From: Bacillus thuringiensis
GTDB lineage: Bacteria; Bacillota; Bacilli; Bacillales; Bacillaceae_G
Assembly: GCF_001182785.1 (NCBI RefSeq)
Contig: NZ_CP012099.1
Span: forward strand, 4,152,501-4,216,500
Reading direction: 5' to 3'
Length of the DNA: 64,000 nucleotides
Position numbers and translations under genes: made by a program. Position 1 is the stretch's first letter, and the number at the start of each line of letters is the position of its first letter. Below are positions 27,856-36,506 of the stretch, one piece after another. The notes under the pieces are model-generated. The model had not been told where the DNA came from, did not search any database, and worked only from the letters and a program-made list of their open reading frames with translations.

Positions 27856-28689
27856 ATGAAAATAGTAAAGCTAAATGAGTCTTTTATTTTTGAATTACTT
27901 AATCTTTGCAAATCTGTTGGATGGTTACACGATGAAATTTTTATGAAAAAACAATTCGAAATGTATCTTTCTATCGGCACACTTGTAGGTTATATTCATG
28001 AAAACAAACTCATTGCGACTGGAGGAGTATTTCCCTTTACGAGTAACTTCGCTTCCATTGGTATGTTAATCGTTCACCCTAATTTTCAAGGACGAGGAAT
28101 AGGGCGCATGTTGCTAAATCATTGCTTGGAACAAATTCATCCAAAACAACCAATTGCACTTATTGCGACAAAAGCTGGCGAACCTCTATACATATCATGT
28201 GGATTTCAAACAGCAACAACGATTCATCGTTTTGAAAAGCAAACTATTAAGACGTACCCTTCTCACTTGCAACAAGTACGAGAAGAAGACCTTATATCTC
28301 TTACTTCTCTCGATCAAATTGCAACTGGTGTGAATCGTTCTCTACTTTACTCTTTGCTATTACCAAGGGCCATACACTCTTTTAAAATTGAAAGAAATAA
28401 CCGTATAGAAGCTTTTTCATTATGCATACAAAAGGGCAATATATTATGTATCAATCCACTTATCGCCAAGCAAGAAGAAGATGCTATTCAATTATTAAAA
28501 AAGATATGTGAATGTTGGAATGGTATAGTACGAATTGATGTCCCACACTCACGATTTACATTTCGTAAATTTCTTCAAACAGAAAATTTCCAAGAAACGC
28601 TCCTTTCACCTCTTATGATAAAAAATGGTAGCCAACTTCCTGGAAATCGTAATATGCTATTTGCTATGATAGATACAGCGTTATGTTAG
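27856..28689 (+). CDS. GNAT family N-acetyltransferase
   Basis: 277 residues. Acetyl-CoA-binding core in the first half: IGMLIVHPNFQGRGIGRMLLNHCLEQ (motif A, Q/RGxGxG/A) near 75-100 and EPLYISCGFQ. The second half (about 140-277) is a second, degenerate GNAT-like lobe, as in two-domain GNATs. Substrate unknown. ATG at 27856 with GCGGTGAG upstream. The next gene starts 15 bases after, likely one operon. Confidence 0.88.
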   Translation: MKIVKLNESFIFELLNLCKSVGWLHDEIFMKKQFEMYLSIGTLVGYIHENKLIATGGVFPFTSNFASIGMLIVHPNFQGRGIGRMLLNHCLEQIHPKQPIALIATKAGEPLYISCGFQTATTIHRFEKQTIKTYPSHLQQVREEDLISLTSLDQIATGVNRSLLYSLLLPRAIHSFKIERNNRIEAFSLCIQKGNILCINPLIAKQEEDAIQLLKKICECWNGIVRIDVPHSRFTFRKFLQTENFQETLLSPLMIKNGSQLPGNRNMLFAMIDTALC

Positions 28690-28704
28690 AAAGGAGACAC
28701 CTAA

Positions 28705-29589
28705 TTGAAGCGATTTAGCTATGTTATGGTAGGTTGTCTTACTCTTACACTATTAGTAGGATGTAGTGCAGCAGAAAAGCCAGTAGAACAAGTAAAGCAA
28801 GTTAAAAATACAATTACAGCGAAACTAGCTACCGAAGAAAAAATGGTAGAAATAGATGGTCAAACCATTTACTTTAAAAAGATTGGTAATGAAAAACCAC
28901 CTTTACTTATGATTCATGGCTTTGGAGGGTCATCAGATGGTTTTCAAAAGATTTACTCCGATTTAGCAAAAGATCATACAATTATTTCTGTAGATGCTTT
29001 AGGATTCGGGCGCTCATCTAAGCCAATGGATTTTTATTATTCTTTTCCAACTCATGCAAATTTGTATTATAAATTAATGAAAAAACTAGGGTATGATTCA
29101 TTCGCAATACTGGGGCATTCCATGGGGGGAGAAATTTCTCTAAATTTAACATATTTATATCCTGAAGCAGTTACTCACCTTATTTTAACTGATGCTACAG
29201 GTGGCCCTCATACATTTGTTAATAAACAAGGCTCACCAAAACCACAATTGCCGACTGATTTAAATGCCGTTTCTTCTATTACTGATTATGATGAGAGCAA
29301 AGTGAAATTCAAACGTAACGATGAAGAGCATTATAACAAAATGAAACTATGGCCTAGACGTCTTAAAATTAATGCGAATGAAATGAAACAGCCAACTTTA
29401 ATTATATGGGGCAGAAATGATAGTAGCGTTTCTTGGAAAGAAGGAGAAACGTATCATCAATTCTTAAAAAATAGCACTTTGCATATTATTGAAAAAGGAT
29501 ATCATGCACCATTTCGCCAAGAACCACGAGAATTTGTCGGGTATGTACAAGACTTCTTTAAGAACAATCCGATCAAAGTTGAAAAATAA
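28705..29589 (+). CDS. Alpha/beta hydrolase lipoprotein
   Basis: 294 residues. Lipobox LLVGC (Cys near 20) so probably anchored outside the membrane. Alpha/beta fold: oxyanion MIHGFGGSSDGF, nucleophile elbow GHSMGGE, acid in WGRNDSSV, His in EKGYHAPFRQEP: complete triad. Resembles AB hydrolases of the haloalkane dehalogenase/esterase kind; substrate unknown. TTG start at 28705 with AAAGGAGAC upstream. Confidence 0.9.
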   Translation: MKRFSYVMVGCLTLTLLVGCSAAEKPVEQVKQVKNTITAKLATEEKMVEIDGQTIYFKKIGNEKPPLLMIHGFGGSSDGFQKIYSDLAKDHTIISVDALGFGRSSKPMDFYYSFPTHANLYYKLMKKLGYDSFAILGHSMGGEISLNLTYLYPEAVTHLILTDATGGPHTFVNKQGSPKPQLPTDLNAVSSITDYDESKVKFKRNDEEHYNKMKLWPRRLKINANEMKQPTLIIWGRNDSSVSWKEGETYHQFLKNSTLHIIEKGYHAPFRQEPREFVGYVQDFFKNNPIKVEK

Positions 29590-29592
29590 CAT

Positions 29593-29624
29593 AAACGGGT
29601 ATCTCATTTTGAGATACCCGTTTT
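29593..29624. terminator. Bidirectional terminator, hydrolase / DoxX
   Basis: AACGGGTATCTC, loop, GAGATACCCGTT then T residues. Confidence 0.88.
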
Positions 29625-29630
29625 CATATA

Positions 29631-30131
29631 TTAAGCAGCTTGCTTTTGGCGTTTTGGCGTTTTTGATCCTAATACTTTCGGGATAACGAAGCCATCCATT
29701 CCAAATTTCCCAGCGTTCATACCGGCAACAAGAACAAACATAGATAAGATAACCATCTCAGGGTTCACACCAATTGACCCACTAAACATATAGGAAAAGT
29801 TCATTACAAGACCAAAAAAGACCGCTGTTTTTGTTAAACAGCCTACAATTAAACCAATTCCGACTAAAATTTCTCCCCATGTTACAAGTGTATTAAACAA
29901 ATCTACATTTGGAATTGCAAATTCTTGTAAGAATGATGCCCACCAAGATTGAACAGCCGGTTGTGCGCCTTTAGATTTTTCAATTGCGCCTTGCAAATAA
30001 CCTGTTGCATCGAATCCTTTTCCTTGTAGTTTACCGATTCCAGCCATTAACCATGTGTAACCAAGATATACTCGAATTACTGCTAATACAAAAGAAACTG
30101 CTTTGTTTTCTCTTAAAAATTGAATAACCAT
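29631..30131 (-). CDS. DoxX family membrane protein
   Basis: 166 residues, four hydrophobic helices; DoxX signature RVYLGYTWLMAGIGKLQGKGF and TWGEILVGIGLIVGCLTKTAVFFGLVMNF, then GVNPEMVILSMFVLVAGMNAGKFGMDGFV. DoxX proteins are quinone- or thiol-linked redox partners of unclear role. ATG with AGGAGGAAG upstream. Upstream region has a Fur-like site and repeated TTAGTTAC. Confidence 0.88.
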   Translation of the reverse strand: MVIQFLRENKAVSFVLAVIRVYLGYTWLMAGIGKLQGKGFDATGYLQGAIEKSKGAQPAVQSWWASFLQEFAIPNVDLFNTLVTWGEILVGIGLIVGCLTKTAVFFGLVMNFSYMFSGSIGVNPEMVILSMFVLVAGMNAGKFGMDGFVIPKVLGSKTPKRQKQAA

Positions 30132-30157
30132 ATCTTCCTCCTAAAGTTGTAATTAAG

Positions 30158-30189
30158 TTAGTTACAGTTAATATAATAACATTAGTTAC
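30158..30189 (-). promoter_or_regulatory. Candidate promoter-operator of the DoxX gene
   Basis: TTAGTTAC occurs at 30158-30165 and 30182-30189 (plus strand), flanking TTAATATAATAA. On the minus strand a TTGAAA hexamer followed 16 bases later by TATTAT puts the -10 between the repeats. The bound regulator is not known. Confidence 0.4.
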
Positions 30190-30305
30190 TTATTTTTCAA
30201 ACGTTATTTATGAATAATTCATGACATGTGTATGAAACATTAAAAACTAACGTTTATATAGTAACTTTTATTACCTGTAAAAACTTGAACATATCATACC
30301 ACAGG

Positions 30306-30320
30306 TGATAATCATTTTCA
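30306..30320. promoter_or_regulatory. Fur-box-like site
   Basis: TGATAATCATTTTCA differs at one position from the 7-1-7 Fur sequence TGATAATNATTATCA. It is 175 bases upstream of the DoxX start and separated from the other neighbour by a palindrome, so DoxX is the likely target if real. Confidence 0.45.
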
Positions 30321-30353
30321 TTGAAAAAAATGTAAAAAAATTGTGAGTTAAAT

Positions 30354-30394
30354 GTGAAACACATTTATTCGAATATAGAATAAACGTGTTTCAC
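30354..30394. terminator. Long stem-loop after the caspase-fold gene
   Basis: Seventeen-base arms (GTGAAACAC..TTTATTC and GAATAAA..GTGTTTCAC) with one mismatch and a seven-base loop, one base after the stop. No immediate T run on the minus strand, so termination is likely but not certain. Confidence 0.55.
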
Positions 30395-30395
30395 A

Positions 30396-30932
30396 CTAAT
30401 TATAGAATCGAAATGTATGTGTCTCCTCATCAATTAAACTCGCTTCTTGAAACGCTTCTTCTAACGTTTTCCCATGGTTAATAACCCCATAAAATAAGCG
30501 TATAGTAAACATAAGTGCTGCATTTCCATCTACATAATCAATCGATCCAATATATGATTTCGCACCACTATGTAAAAAAGATTTTGCAAGATTTTGCTCC
30601 CCTAATGTGCACCCGCTATTTACAATATGTGTATTATGCAATTTTGCATATTTATAAATTTCTGCTGTACCAAAATACCCTCTCGGTTCATCTTGTTCAT
30701 ATACTTCTTCGCTTAACTCTTCCATGACAAACTTCCCTTCTTCACCATGAAAGCAAAAAATAATATAACTAATATCGTTAAATAAGTTCTTTCCAGAAAG
30801 AACTTCCACAAAATCTTTCGGTCTACCAATCCAATATGTCACAACTCTTGCACCAAAATACTCAAGAGATGCTCGTATTGATTGCGCCTCTAAATCCGAA
30901 TTAAAACCAACTACTAATGCAATATTCAACAA
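30396..30932 (-). CDS. Minimal caspase/CHAT-fold protein with His-Cys dyad
   Basis: 178 residues, not tied to a named gene. The layout looks like a clan CD cysteine peptidase core: a first strand IALVVGF, then SLEYFGARVVTYWIG, strand DISYIIFCFHGEEG ending in His-Gly (near residue 63), strand HIVNSGCTLGE carrying the Cys (near 108), then GAKSYIGSIDYVDGNAALMFTIRLFYGVINHGKTLEEAFQEA, the closing segment typical of CHAT/gingipain-like domains. No signal peptide or partner domain. 18 bases downstream of a histidine phosphatase gene on the same strand. Activity is inference. Confidence 0.7.
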   Translation of the reverse strand: MLNIALVVGFNSDLEAQSIRASLEYFGARVVTYWIGRPKDFVEVLSGKNLFNDISYIIFCFHGEEGKFVMEELSEEVYEQDEPRGYFGTAEIYKYAKLHNTHIVNSGCTLGEQNLAKSFLHSGAKSYIGSIDYVDGNAALMFTIRLFYGVINHGKTLEEAFQEASLIDEETHTFRFYN

Positions 30933-30950
30933 ACAACCTCCATCCTATAA

Positions 30951-31553
30951 TCAGCCCTTATCAATCAGACTTTTATGGGATAAATCCATTTCATATATAC
31001 CTGTTTCTTTCAAAAAATCTGATCTAGTTAAAACGACTTTCTGTAAATATTGCCTATATGCTGTAATTGTTCCATCGTGAGATACAATGCAAATTCTTTC
31101 CGCACCCAGTTCATAACACCAAAGAAGAAATTCATCTACTATTTGCTGAAAACTATTCTCTGAAATAGTGTTTATACCTTCCTTCCATAACTGATTATTT
31201 GAGCTTTTCTCTATCGAAAAATGCGGAAATAACTTTGTTATCATTCCCTGCTCTACTATATAATCGCACGGTAATGTTCTCGCTTCTTCTCGATAAGGAA
31301 AAATACGCGGAGATACATATGGATGGACGATTTTTTGACAAGCTACTTTCGCACTCCATATTGTCGCCGTTTGTAAAGTTCTAAGTGTAGGACTAACAAT
31401 TAATATGTCCGTTTCCTGCAATGGTACATCGCATTGAATTAAATTAGCCTGATTCCTTCCTTCATCCGTCAATGGCGGATGCAGCACTTGTAAACTTGAT
31501 GGCAAATCCCTTGTATGTTCCCCTTCCCCGTGCCGAACAAAGACAATTTTCAT
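30951..31553 (-). CDS. Histidine phosphatase superfamily protein
   Basis: 200 residues. Phosphoglycerate mutase-like fold: VFVRHGEGEHT with the nucleophilic His near residue 8, LTDEGRNQA, SPTLRTLQTA and the second His in ICIVSHDGTI. Substrate unknown. ATG at 31553 with GGAGGAAGGGG upstream; the longer open frame is unlikely. Probably cotranscribed with the downstream caspase-fold gene. Confidence 0.88.
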   Translation of the reverse strand: MKIVFVRHGEGEHTRDLPSSLQVLHPPLTDEGRNQANLIQCDVPLQETDILIVSPTLRTLQTATIWSAKVACQKIVHPYVSPRIFPYREEARTLPCDYIVEQGMITKLFPHFSIEKSSNNQLWKEGINTISENSFQQIVDEFLLWCYELGAERICIVSHDGTITAYRQYLQKVVLTRSDFLKETGIYEMDLSHKSLIDKG

Positions 31554-31723
31554 CCCCTTCCTCCTCTCATTATGAAATCCTCTTACATATTTCTTCCCTA
31601 TCTCATACTTTATTCCTGCTATATGAAAAACCGATATGTAAAAAAAATTTGACATACACAATTGGAAAACATTACAATCATTTATGTAAAATACTTTTTA
31701 CAAGGGAGAGGGGAATCACAAAT

Positions 31724-32065
31724 ATGAAATGGATAATCATCTTAATTGGAATGATTATATGGGGATATATAAACGGCTTCTTTAGTAGTGATAAAACTAC
31801 TAATCCCTGGATTACAGATGATGAACGTGAAACAAAAATTAAACAGAAGGCCATTATTGCAAGCTGGTCTGGTGTTTTCATGTTTTGTATCATTAACCTC
31901 TTAAACAAATGGTTAGGTGTAGGAACGAGCAATACATCACCTTACTTACCAGACCCTGTTAAAAGAAAATGTAGAGGTACAAGTTTTACTTATGTTATTC
32001 ATTACGTATGGACTATTTTACGTATACTACCGACGAAAGCTAAGCGCTTAATTTTCATCTCATGA
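31724..32065 (+). pseudogene. Small membrane protein with a single-base frameshift
   Basis: From ATG 31724 the frame gives a helix (WIIILIGMIIWGYINGFF), a polar stretch, a second helix (IIASWSGVFMFCIINLLNKWLG), then SPYLPDPVK followed by an odd basic tail to 32065. Dropping one A from the run at 31961-31964 gives KENVEVQVLLMLFITYGLFY and VYYRRKLSA with stop TAA at 32049-32051: a third helix with positive-inside end, far more protein-like (total about 109 residues). So the native gene is probably 31724-32051, here shifted. Function unknown. Ribosome site AAGGGAGAGGGG. Confidence 0.65.
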
Positions 32066-32123
32066 TTATCCTCCTAAATGGTTATAGTAACTAGGACACA
32101 ATGAAAAAAGGAGAGATATAAAA

Positions 32124-32246
32124 ATGAGTAACTCAAATGACTTTTTAGATACTTTACATGAAAAACAAGCAAAAGATGAACAAAATAGAAAGCGCCAAGG
32201 GAACGGAAACCCAGCGAAAAAAAAGCCAAATAAAACACATAAATAA
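32124..32246 (+). CDS. DUF4023-type small basic protein
   Basis: 40 residues: MSNSNDFLDTLHEKQAKDEQ, then NRKRQGNGNPAKKKPNKTHK. Charged, no membrane segment; fits the DUF4023 family of short Bacillus proteins (xLHExQxKDxxNxxRQGxxNPAxKxPNK). Function unknown. ATG with AAAGGAG ten bases upstream; strong terminator after. Confidence 0.8.
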   Translation: MSNSNDFLDTLHEKQAKDEQNRKRQGNGNPAKKKPNKTHK

Positions 32247-32250
32247 CAGT

Positions 32251-32287
32251 AAAAAACTGCCTAAAACGATATTTTAGGCAGTTTTTT
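32251..32287. terminator. Bidirectional terminator
   Basis: Sixteen-base arms 32251-32266 and 32272-32287 (core ACTGCCTAAA / TTTAGGCAGT). The convergent TolB-like gene ends inside it. Confidence 0.93.
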
Positions 32288-33524
32288 ATTCTTCTTTCAC
32301 CGAGATAACATTTTCCCAATTCCATTTCTCATAATACCACTCTGGTACATCTACATTTTCAATCCACTTCTTTTCATGTTTTCCATCACTATGAGCTATC
32401 CATATATCAGCTTTCTTACGATCTGAACGTATCCATATTAATTGATTGCTCTTCTTCATGAAAATTGGATGATAATCGCCTTGCTTATTAGATGACTTTG
32501 TAATTTGATATTGTTTATCGCTTGTGCTATTTATCTCATATAAAGATGGGAATGGCCTTTTTTCTGGCAGAGTTTCAAACCCTCCCTCTTTTGCTCGTGA
32601 AACGATAATTACATTATCGTTCTTCCATGTAAAATCCCAATCCACATATCCTTTCGGCGTAAATGTTTGCTGCTGGAGTGCTGGCAGTTCTTTTATTTTT
32701 AAATGTTTATTCTCTAATGCAACTCTCCCGCTTCCTTCAATATAAGCCAATATATTTTTGGATGGCGCCCATTTGAACCATTCTGTATTTAATAGCATTT
32801 GATCTACTATTTCAAACCGACTGCCGTCTGCTCGAACTAAGCAAAGCGTATTACTATCAGCTGACCATGAAGCTGTCGGTACCGCTAAAAATGAAATCCA
32901 CTTTTGATCTGGTGACCACTTAAAGCCACTTGCTACTAGCGCTAGAAAATCATCATGTTCATTTGGCAATGCATACAAATGCTTCATTTTGTGAGGATTC
33001 ATATGTGCATCTTTTTGCACTTCATATAGCTGAGCCCCTGTCCATCCTGTTGGAAGTAAGTGCGCTTCTGAGGATACAAGAAAGTTCTTTCCATCGGGGT
33101 ACCATGCATAATCCCCTACACCAGCCGATACATTTTCAAAATCTGCATTCTTTTTTTCTACATCAAATGTATTTAATGTACCTGTAAATATAAATGCAAT
33201 TATATTTTCTGTTGGTGACCATTGATAATTCGATGCTTCTGAGTGAAACGGCGTAACTTTCTTTCCGTCTTTCAGCCGATATAACTCAAGCATACTTTGT
33301 TTCTTTCCTTTTACATATGCCAGCCACTCTCCATCATATGACCACTTCGGCCCTGTTATGTACTCTCCTTTTGTAATTTGTATTTCTTTTCCATCAACTT
33401 TTATCCAAAGATTATGATGACGAATAAAAGCAACTTTCACATTATTATTTTCTGCGCTCGTGATAGTGATAGAACATAAAAACATAAACAACACTACACT
33501 ACCACTTACTATTAGCCTCTTCAT
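32286..33524 (-). CDS. Secreted TolB-like beta-propeller protein
   Basis: 412 residues. Signal peptide (LIVSGSVVLFMFLCSITITSAENN). Repeats of the TolB/WD40-like type: GPKWSYDGEWLAYVKGK, NYQWSPTENIIAFIFTG, DYAWYPDGKNFLVSS, GFKWSPDQKWISFLA, SWSADSNTLCLVRADG, WFKWAPSKNILAYIEGSG, YHPIFMKKSNQLIWIRSD: about seven blades, likely a complete propeller. Function unknown; such proteins bind ligands at the cell surface. Divergent from the S8 protease. Confidence 0.85.
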   Translation of the reverse strand: MKRLIVSGSVVLFMFLCSITITSAENNNVKVAFIRHHNLWIKVDGKEIQITKGEYITGPKWSYDGEWLAYVKGKKQSMLELYRLKDGKKVTPFHSEASNYQWSPTENIIAFIFTGTLNTFDVEKKNADFENVSAGVGDYAWYPDGKNFLVSSEAHLLPTGWTGAQLYEVQKDAHMNPHKMKHLYALPNEHDDFLALVASGFKWSPDQKWISFLAVPTASWSADSNTLCLVRADGSRFEIVDQMLLNTEWFKWAPSKNILAYIEGSGRVALENKHLKIKELPALQQQTFTPKGYVDWDFTWKNDNVIIVSRAKEGGFETLPEKRPFPSLYEINSTSDKQYQITKSSNKQGDYHPIFMKKSNQLIWIRSDRKKADIWIAHSDGKHEKKWIENVDVPEWYYEKWNWENVISVKEE

Positions 33525-33588
33525 ACCATCACTCCATTTCCCTCATAGCATTCCTCACTTTCTCCCTACAATATGTGAAAAATATCGA

Positions 33589-33658
33589 TTCGACATAATC
33601 AGAAAAAATTTCCCAAGAAATTTTCAATCCATAGAGGATTGGTATGAATTATGTCGAA
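33589..33658 (+). other. Predicted three-way-junction element upstream of the S8 protease
   Basis: Outer arms TTCGACATAAT (33589-33599) and ATTATGTCGAA (33648-33658) pair over 11 bases. Inside are two hairpins: AAAATTTC/GAAATTTT with loop CCAA (33605-33624) and CAATCC/GGATTG with loop ATAGA (33625-33641). Ends 95 bases before the protease start. Could be an RNA leader element, an operator or a repeat. No T run, so not an ordinary terminator. Confidence 0.6.
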
Positions 33659-33752
33659 AGTATAGTTTAGCCAACATTTATATTTATAATTTCCAACTAA
33701 AATGCAAGATTTTATTTCTGAATATTGGCACTTTTTATTAGGGGGAGTATCA

Positions 33753-36506
33753 ATGAAAAAAACTACATCTACACTATTAAGCATGGCGCTTGTCTTTTCT
33801 AGTTTTGGAGCTTTAAGCGCTCATGCTGAATCACTACAAAAGGAGAAGCAATTTAGTCCACAATTAAAAACAACGATTGAACAGTGGGGAGAACATAAAA
33901 TTGCTCAAAATATTGAAACGAAAACAACAAAAGAAATATCAGTAATTGTAGAATTGCAACATGCACCTCTCGCTGCTCAAAGTAATATTCAGCATGCTCC
34001 AGATTTACAAAATAGTAATGCGCAGTCTTATCATGCTGAGCTAAAAAAAGCACAAGAAGATACGACTAAGAAAATAAAAGAAAAAGCACCTGGTGCAAAA
34101 ATTAAAGAAGTGTATAATACGTTATTTTCCGGATTCTCTATTTCAGTTCCTGGAGATCAAATTACCTCTCTTGCCTCTTTACCTGAAGTAAAAGCAGTCT
34201 ATCCGAACTTAACATATAAATTGCATGAAACATCAAAAAGTACTACTAACGAAGAAGCACCAAATATCGGTGGACCGACAATTGGTGCACCTGAAGCGTG
34301 GAATTTAAAAGATCCATCTGGCAAACCGCTTGATGGAAAAGGCATGAAAGTAGCCATTATCGACTCTGGCGTAGACTATACACACCCTGACTTAAAGGCA
34401 AATTATATCGGTGGGTATGACACGGTTGATGAAGATAACGATCCAATGGATGGTAACGTACATGGTACTCATGTAGCTGGAATTATTGCGGGTAACGGAA
34501 AAATTAAAGGCGTTGCTCCAAACGCTTCTATTCTAGCCTATCGTGTAATGAATGACGGTGGAACTGGTACAACAGATGATATTATCCAAGGGATTGAGCG
34601 AGCGATTCAAGATGGTGCGGATGTGTTAAACCTCTCCCTTGGGCAGGATTTAAATGTACCTGATCAGCCTGTAACATTAACGTTAGAACGAGCAGCGAAA
34701 CTTGGTGTTACTGCTGTCGTTTCAAATGGAAATGACGGACCAAAACCTTGGTCTGTTGATGCTCCCGGTAACGCAAGTAGTGTCATTTCTGTTGGAGCAT
34801 CTACGGTTTCTATCCCGTTTCCAACATTCCAAGTAGCTGGTTCCAGCAAAACATATCAAGGATTACCGTTATCAAAATCCGATTTCCCAATAGGGAATGA
34901 TTCCCCTCTTGTATACGTTGGTTATGGCAATCCAAGTGATTATGCAAAACAAGATGTGAAAGGGAAATTCGCACTTATTTTACAAGGTACTTCTAGTACA
35001 TTAGTAAAAGCAGAACAAGCGAAGCAAGCTGGGGCACTTGGTGTATTATTAATCTCTAGCGAAAAAGAAATTAATATGATGCCGGAATATTTTTCACGTG
35101 AAAATCTTGCTGTCCCAGTAATGCAATTATCAAATACAAATGGGGAAGAATTAAAAACTTTAATTGCAAAACGAAAGAAAAATATAAAAATTGGACAACC
35201 AAAGCAAACAGAACTTATCGGTAACTTTAGTTCAAGAGGACCATCACAAGGAAGTTGGCTAATAAAGCCTGATGTTGTTGCACCTGGAGTACAAATTACT
35301 AGTACAGTACCGCGAGGCGGCTATGAATCGCATAACGGAACAAGTATGGCTGCTCCGCAAGTAGCTGGAGCGGTTGCCCTCTTGCGTCAAATGCATCCTG
35401 ATTGGACGACAGAACAATTGAAAGCGGCTCTTGCTAACAATGCAAAAACATTACATGATGTCAATGAAAATACATACCTTGTTATGGCACAAGGATCTGG
35501 TTTAATTAACATTCCGAAAGCAGCTCAAACAAATGTATTAGTAAAACCTAACAATGTCAGCTTTGGTCTTATTAAGCCAAATAGCGGAAAAGTAAAACTG
35601 ACGCAAAATGTTACATTACAAAACCTTTCTAGTAAAAAGAAAAGTTTTTCAACTCGTGTGGAATTACTAGATGCAAACACAAAAACAAAAGTAAGAGCTT
35701 CTGTCCCTTCATCGATTAGCATACAACCGAATAGTAGTACCGAAAAACCATTTACTATCACTGTGGATAGCTCACTACCACAAGGTGTGTATACTGGAAA
35801 TGTATATGTAAAAGAACAAGGGGCAAAAGAAGAAATTCGAATTCCATTCACATTTAGTATCGATCCTAAAGATTATAAACGTATCGATGGACTTGAAATT
35901 ATTAATTCTACTTTTAGCCCAAATGGCGACCACGTACTAGATGATAATCTCATCAACTACTATTTAGTTGCGCCTGTGGATGATGTAACATTGCATGCAA
36001 ATTTAGTTTCGAAAGAACGTGTAACGTATCAAGGGATTATCCATCAAGCTAAAAATGCAACTCCTGGATACAAACCTTTCAAATGGAATGGTACAAAAGC
36101 AGATGGCACTCCTTTAGCTGACGGGCTATATCAAATCGAAGCAGTTGCTTCTAATTCTGGCGGAGAAACAAAACAAACAGCTGCTGTATTTCTTGATCGA
36201 ACTGCACCTAAGTTAACATACGAAGTTGACCAAGAAAATCTCGTAATTAGAGGAAAAGTTGATGATATTCTACTGGATTGGATGTCAGAATCTGGTTGGA
36301 TAGCACCTGGGATTCCAGTGAGAATGCAATATGAAATTAACGGAAATGGTGTATGGGACCAGGCATTCCTGAACCCTTGGGAGAAAAGCTATGACATTTA
36401 TTTCGATCGTACTCAATTACAAGAAGGAAAAAATACTATTCACATTGTAGCAACTGATGCAGCTGGCAATACCTCTAATTTAAATGTTAATTTAGAAGTG
36501 AAATAA
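33753..36506 (+). CDS. vpr: Secreted S8 serine protease, Vpr-like
   Basis: 917 residues. Signal peptide ending AHAES; inhibitor I9 prodomain (ISVIVELQHAPLA ... VKAVYPN, about 65-155); subtilase catalytic domain with Asp in IIDSGVDYTHPDL, His in HGTHVAGIIAG and Ser in NGTSMAAPQVAG; a PA (protease-associated) insert (GKFALILQGTSSTLVKAEQAKQAGALGVLLIS); Fn3-like region after about 590; and a C-terminal Ig-like FlgD/CHU_C-type domain (FSPNGDHVLDDN, WNGTKADGTPLADGLYQIEA). Catalytic triad complete. The domain order matches minor extracellular protease Vpr. ATG 33753 after AGGGGGAG. The stop lies in the flanking repeat's ATAAA. Confidence 0.93.
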   Translation: MKKTTSTLLSMALVFSSFGALSAHAESLQKEKQFSPQLKTTIEQWGEHKIAQNIETKTTKEISVIVELQHAPLAAQSNIQHAPDLQNSNAQSYHAELKKAQEDTTKKIKEKAPGAKIKEVYNTLFSGFSISVPGDQITSLASLPEVKAVYPNLTYKLHETSKSTTNEEAPNIGGPTIGAPEAWNLKDPSGKPLDGKGMKVAIIDSGVDYTHPDLKANYIGGYDTVDEDNDPMDGNVHGTHVAGIIAGNGKIKGVAPNASILAYRVMNDGGTGTTDDIIQGIERAIQDGADVLNLSLGQDLNVPDQPVTLTLERAAKLGVTAVVSNGNDGPKPWSVDAPGNASSVISVGASTVSIPFPTFQVAGSSKTYQGLPLSKSDFPIGNDSPLVYVGYGNPSDYAKQDVKGKFALILQGTSSTLVKAEQAKQAGALGVLLISSEKEINMMPEYFSRENLAVPVMQLSNTNGEELKTLIAKRKKNIKIGQPKQTELIGNFSSRGPSQGSWLIKPDVVAPGVQITSTVPRGGYESHNGTSMAAPQVAGAVALLRQMHPDWTTEQLKAALANNAKTLHDVNENTYLVMAQGSGLINIPKAAQTNVLVKPNNVSFGLIKPNSGKVKLTQNVTLQNLSSKKKSFSTRVELLDANTKTKVRASVPSSISIQPNSSTEKPFTITVDSSLPQGVYTGNVYVKEQGAKEEIRIPFTFSIDPKDYKRIDGLEIINSTFSPNGDHVLDDNLINYYLVAPVDDVTLHANLVSKERVTYQGIIHQAKNATPGYKPFKWNGTKADGTPLADGLYQIEAVASNSGGETKQTAAVFLDRTAPKLTYEVDQENLVIRGKVDDILLDWMSESGWIAPGIPVRMQYEINGNGVWDQAFLNPWEKSYDIYFDRTQLQEGKNTIHIVATDAAGNTSNLNVNLEVK

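Noticed and set aside
30951..31661. Longer histidine phosphatase with 36 extra N-terminal residues
   Set aside because: GGAGGAAGGGG sits right before ATG 31553, and the VFVRHG motif is normally at the very N-terminus.
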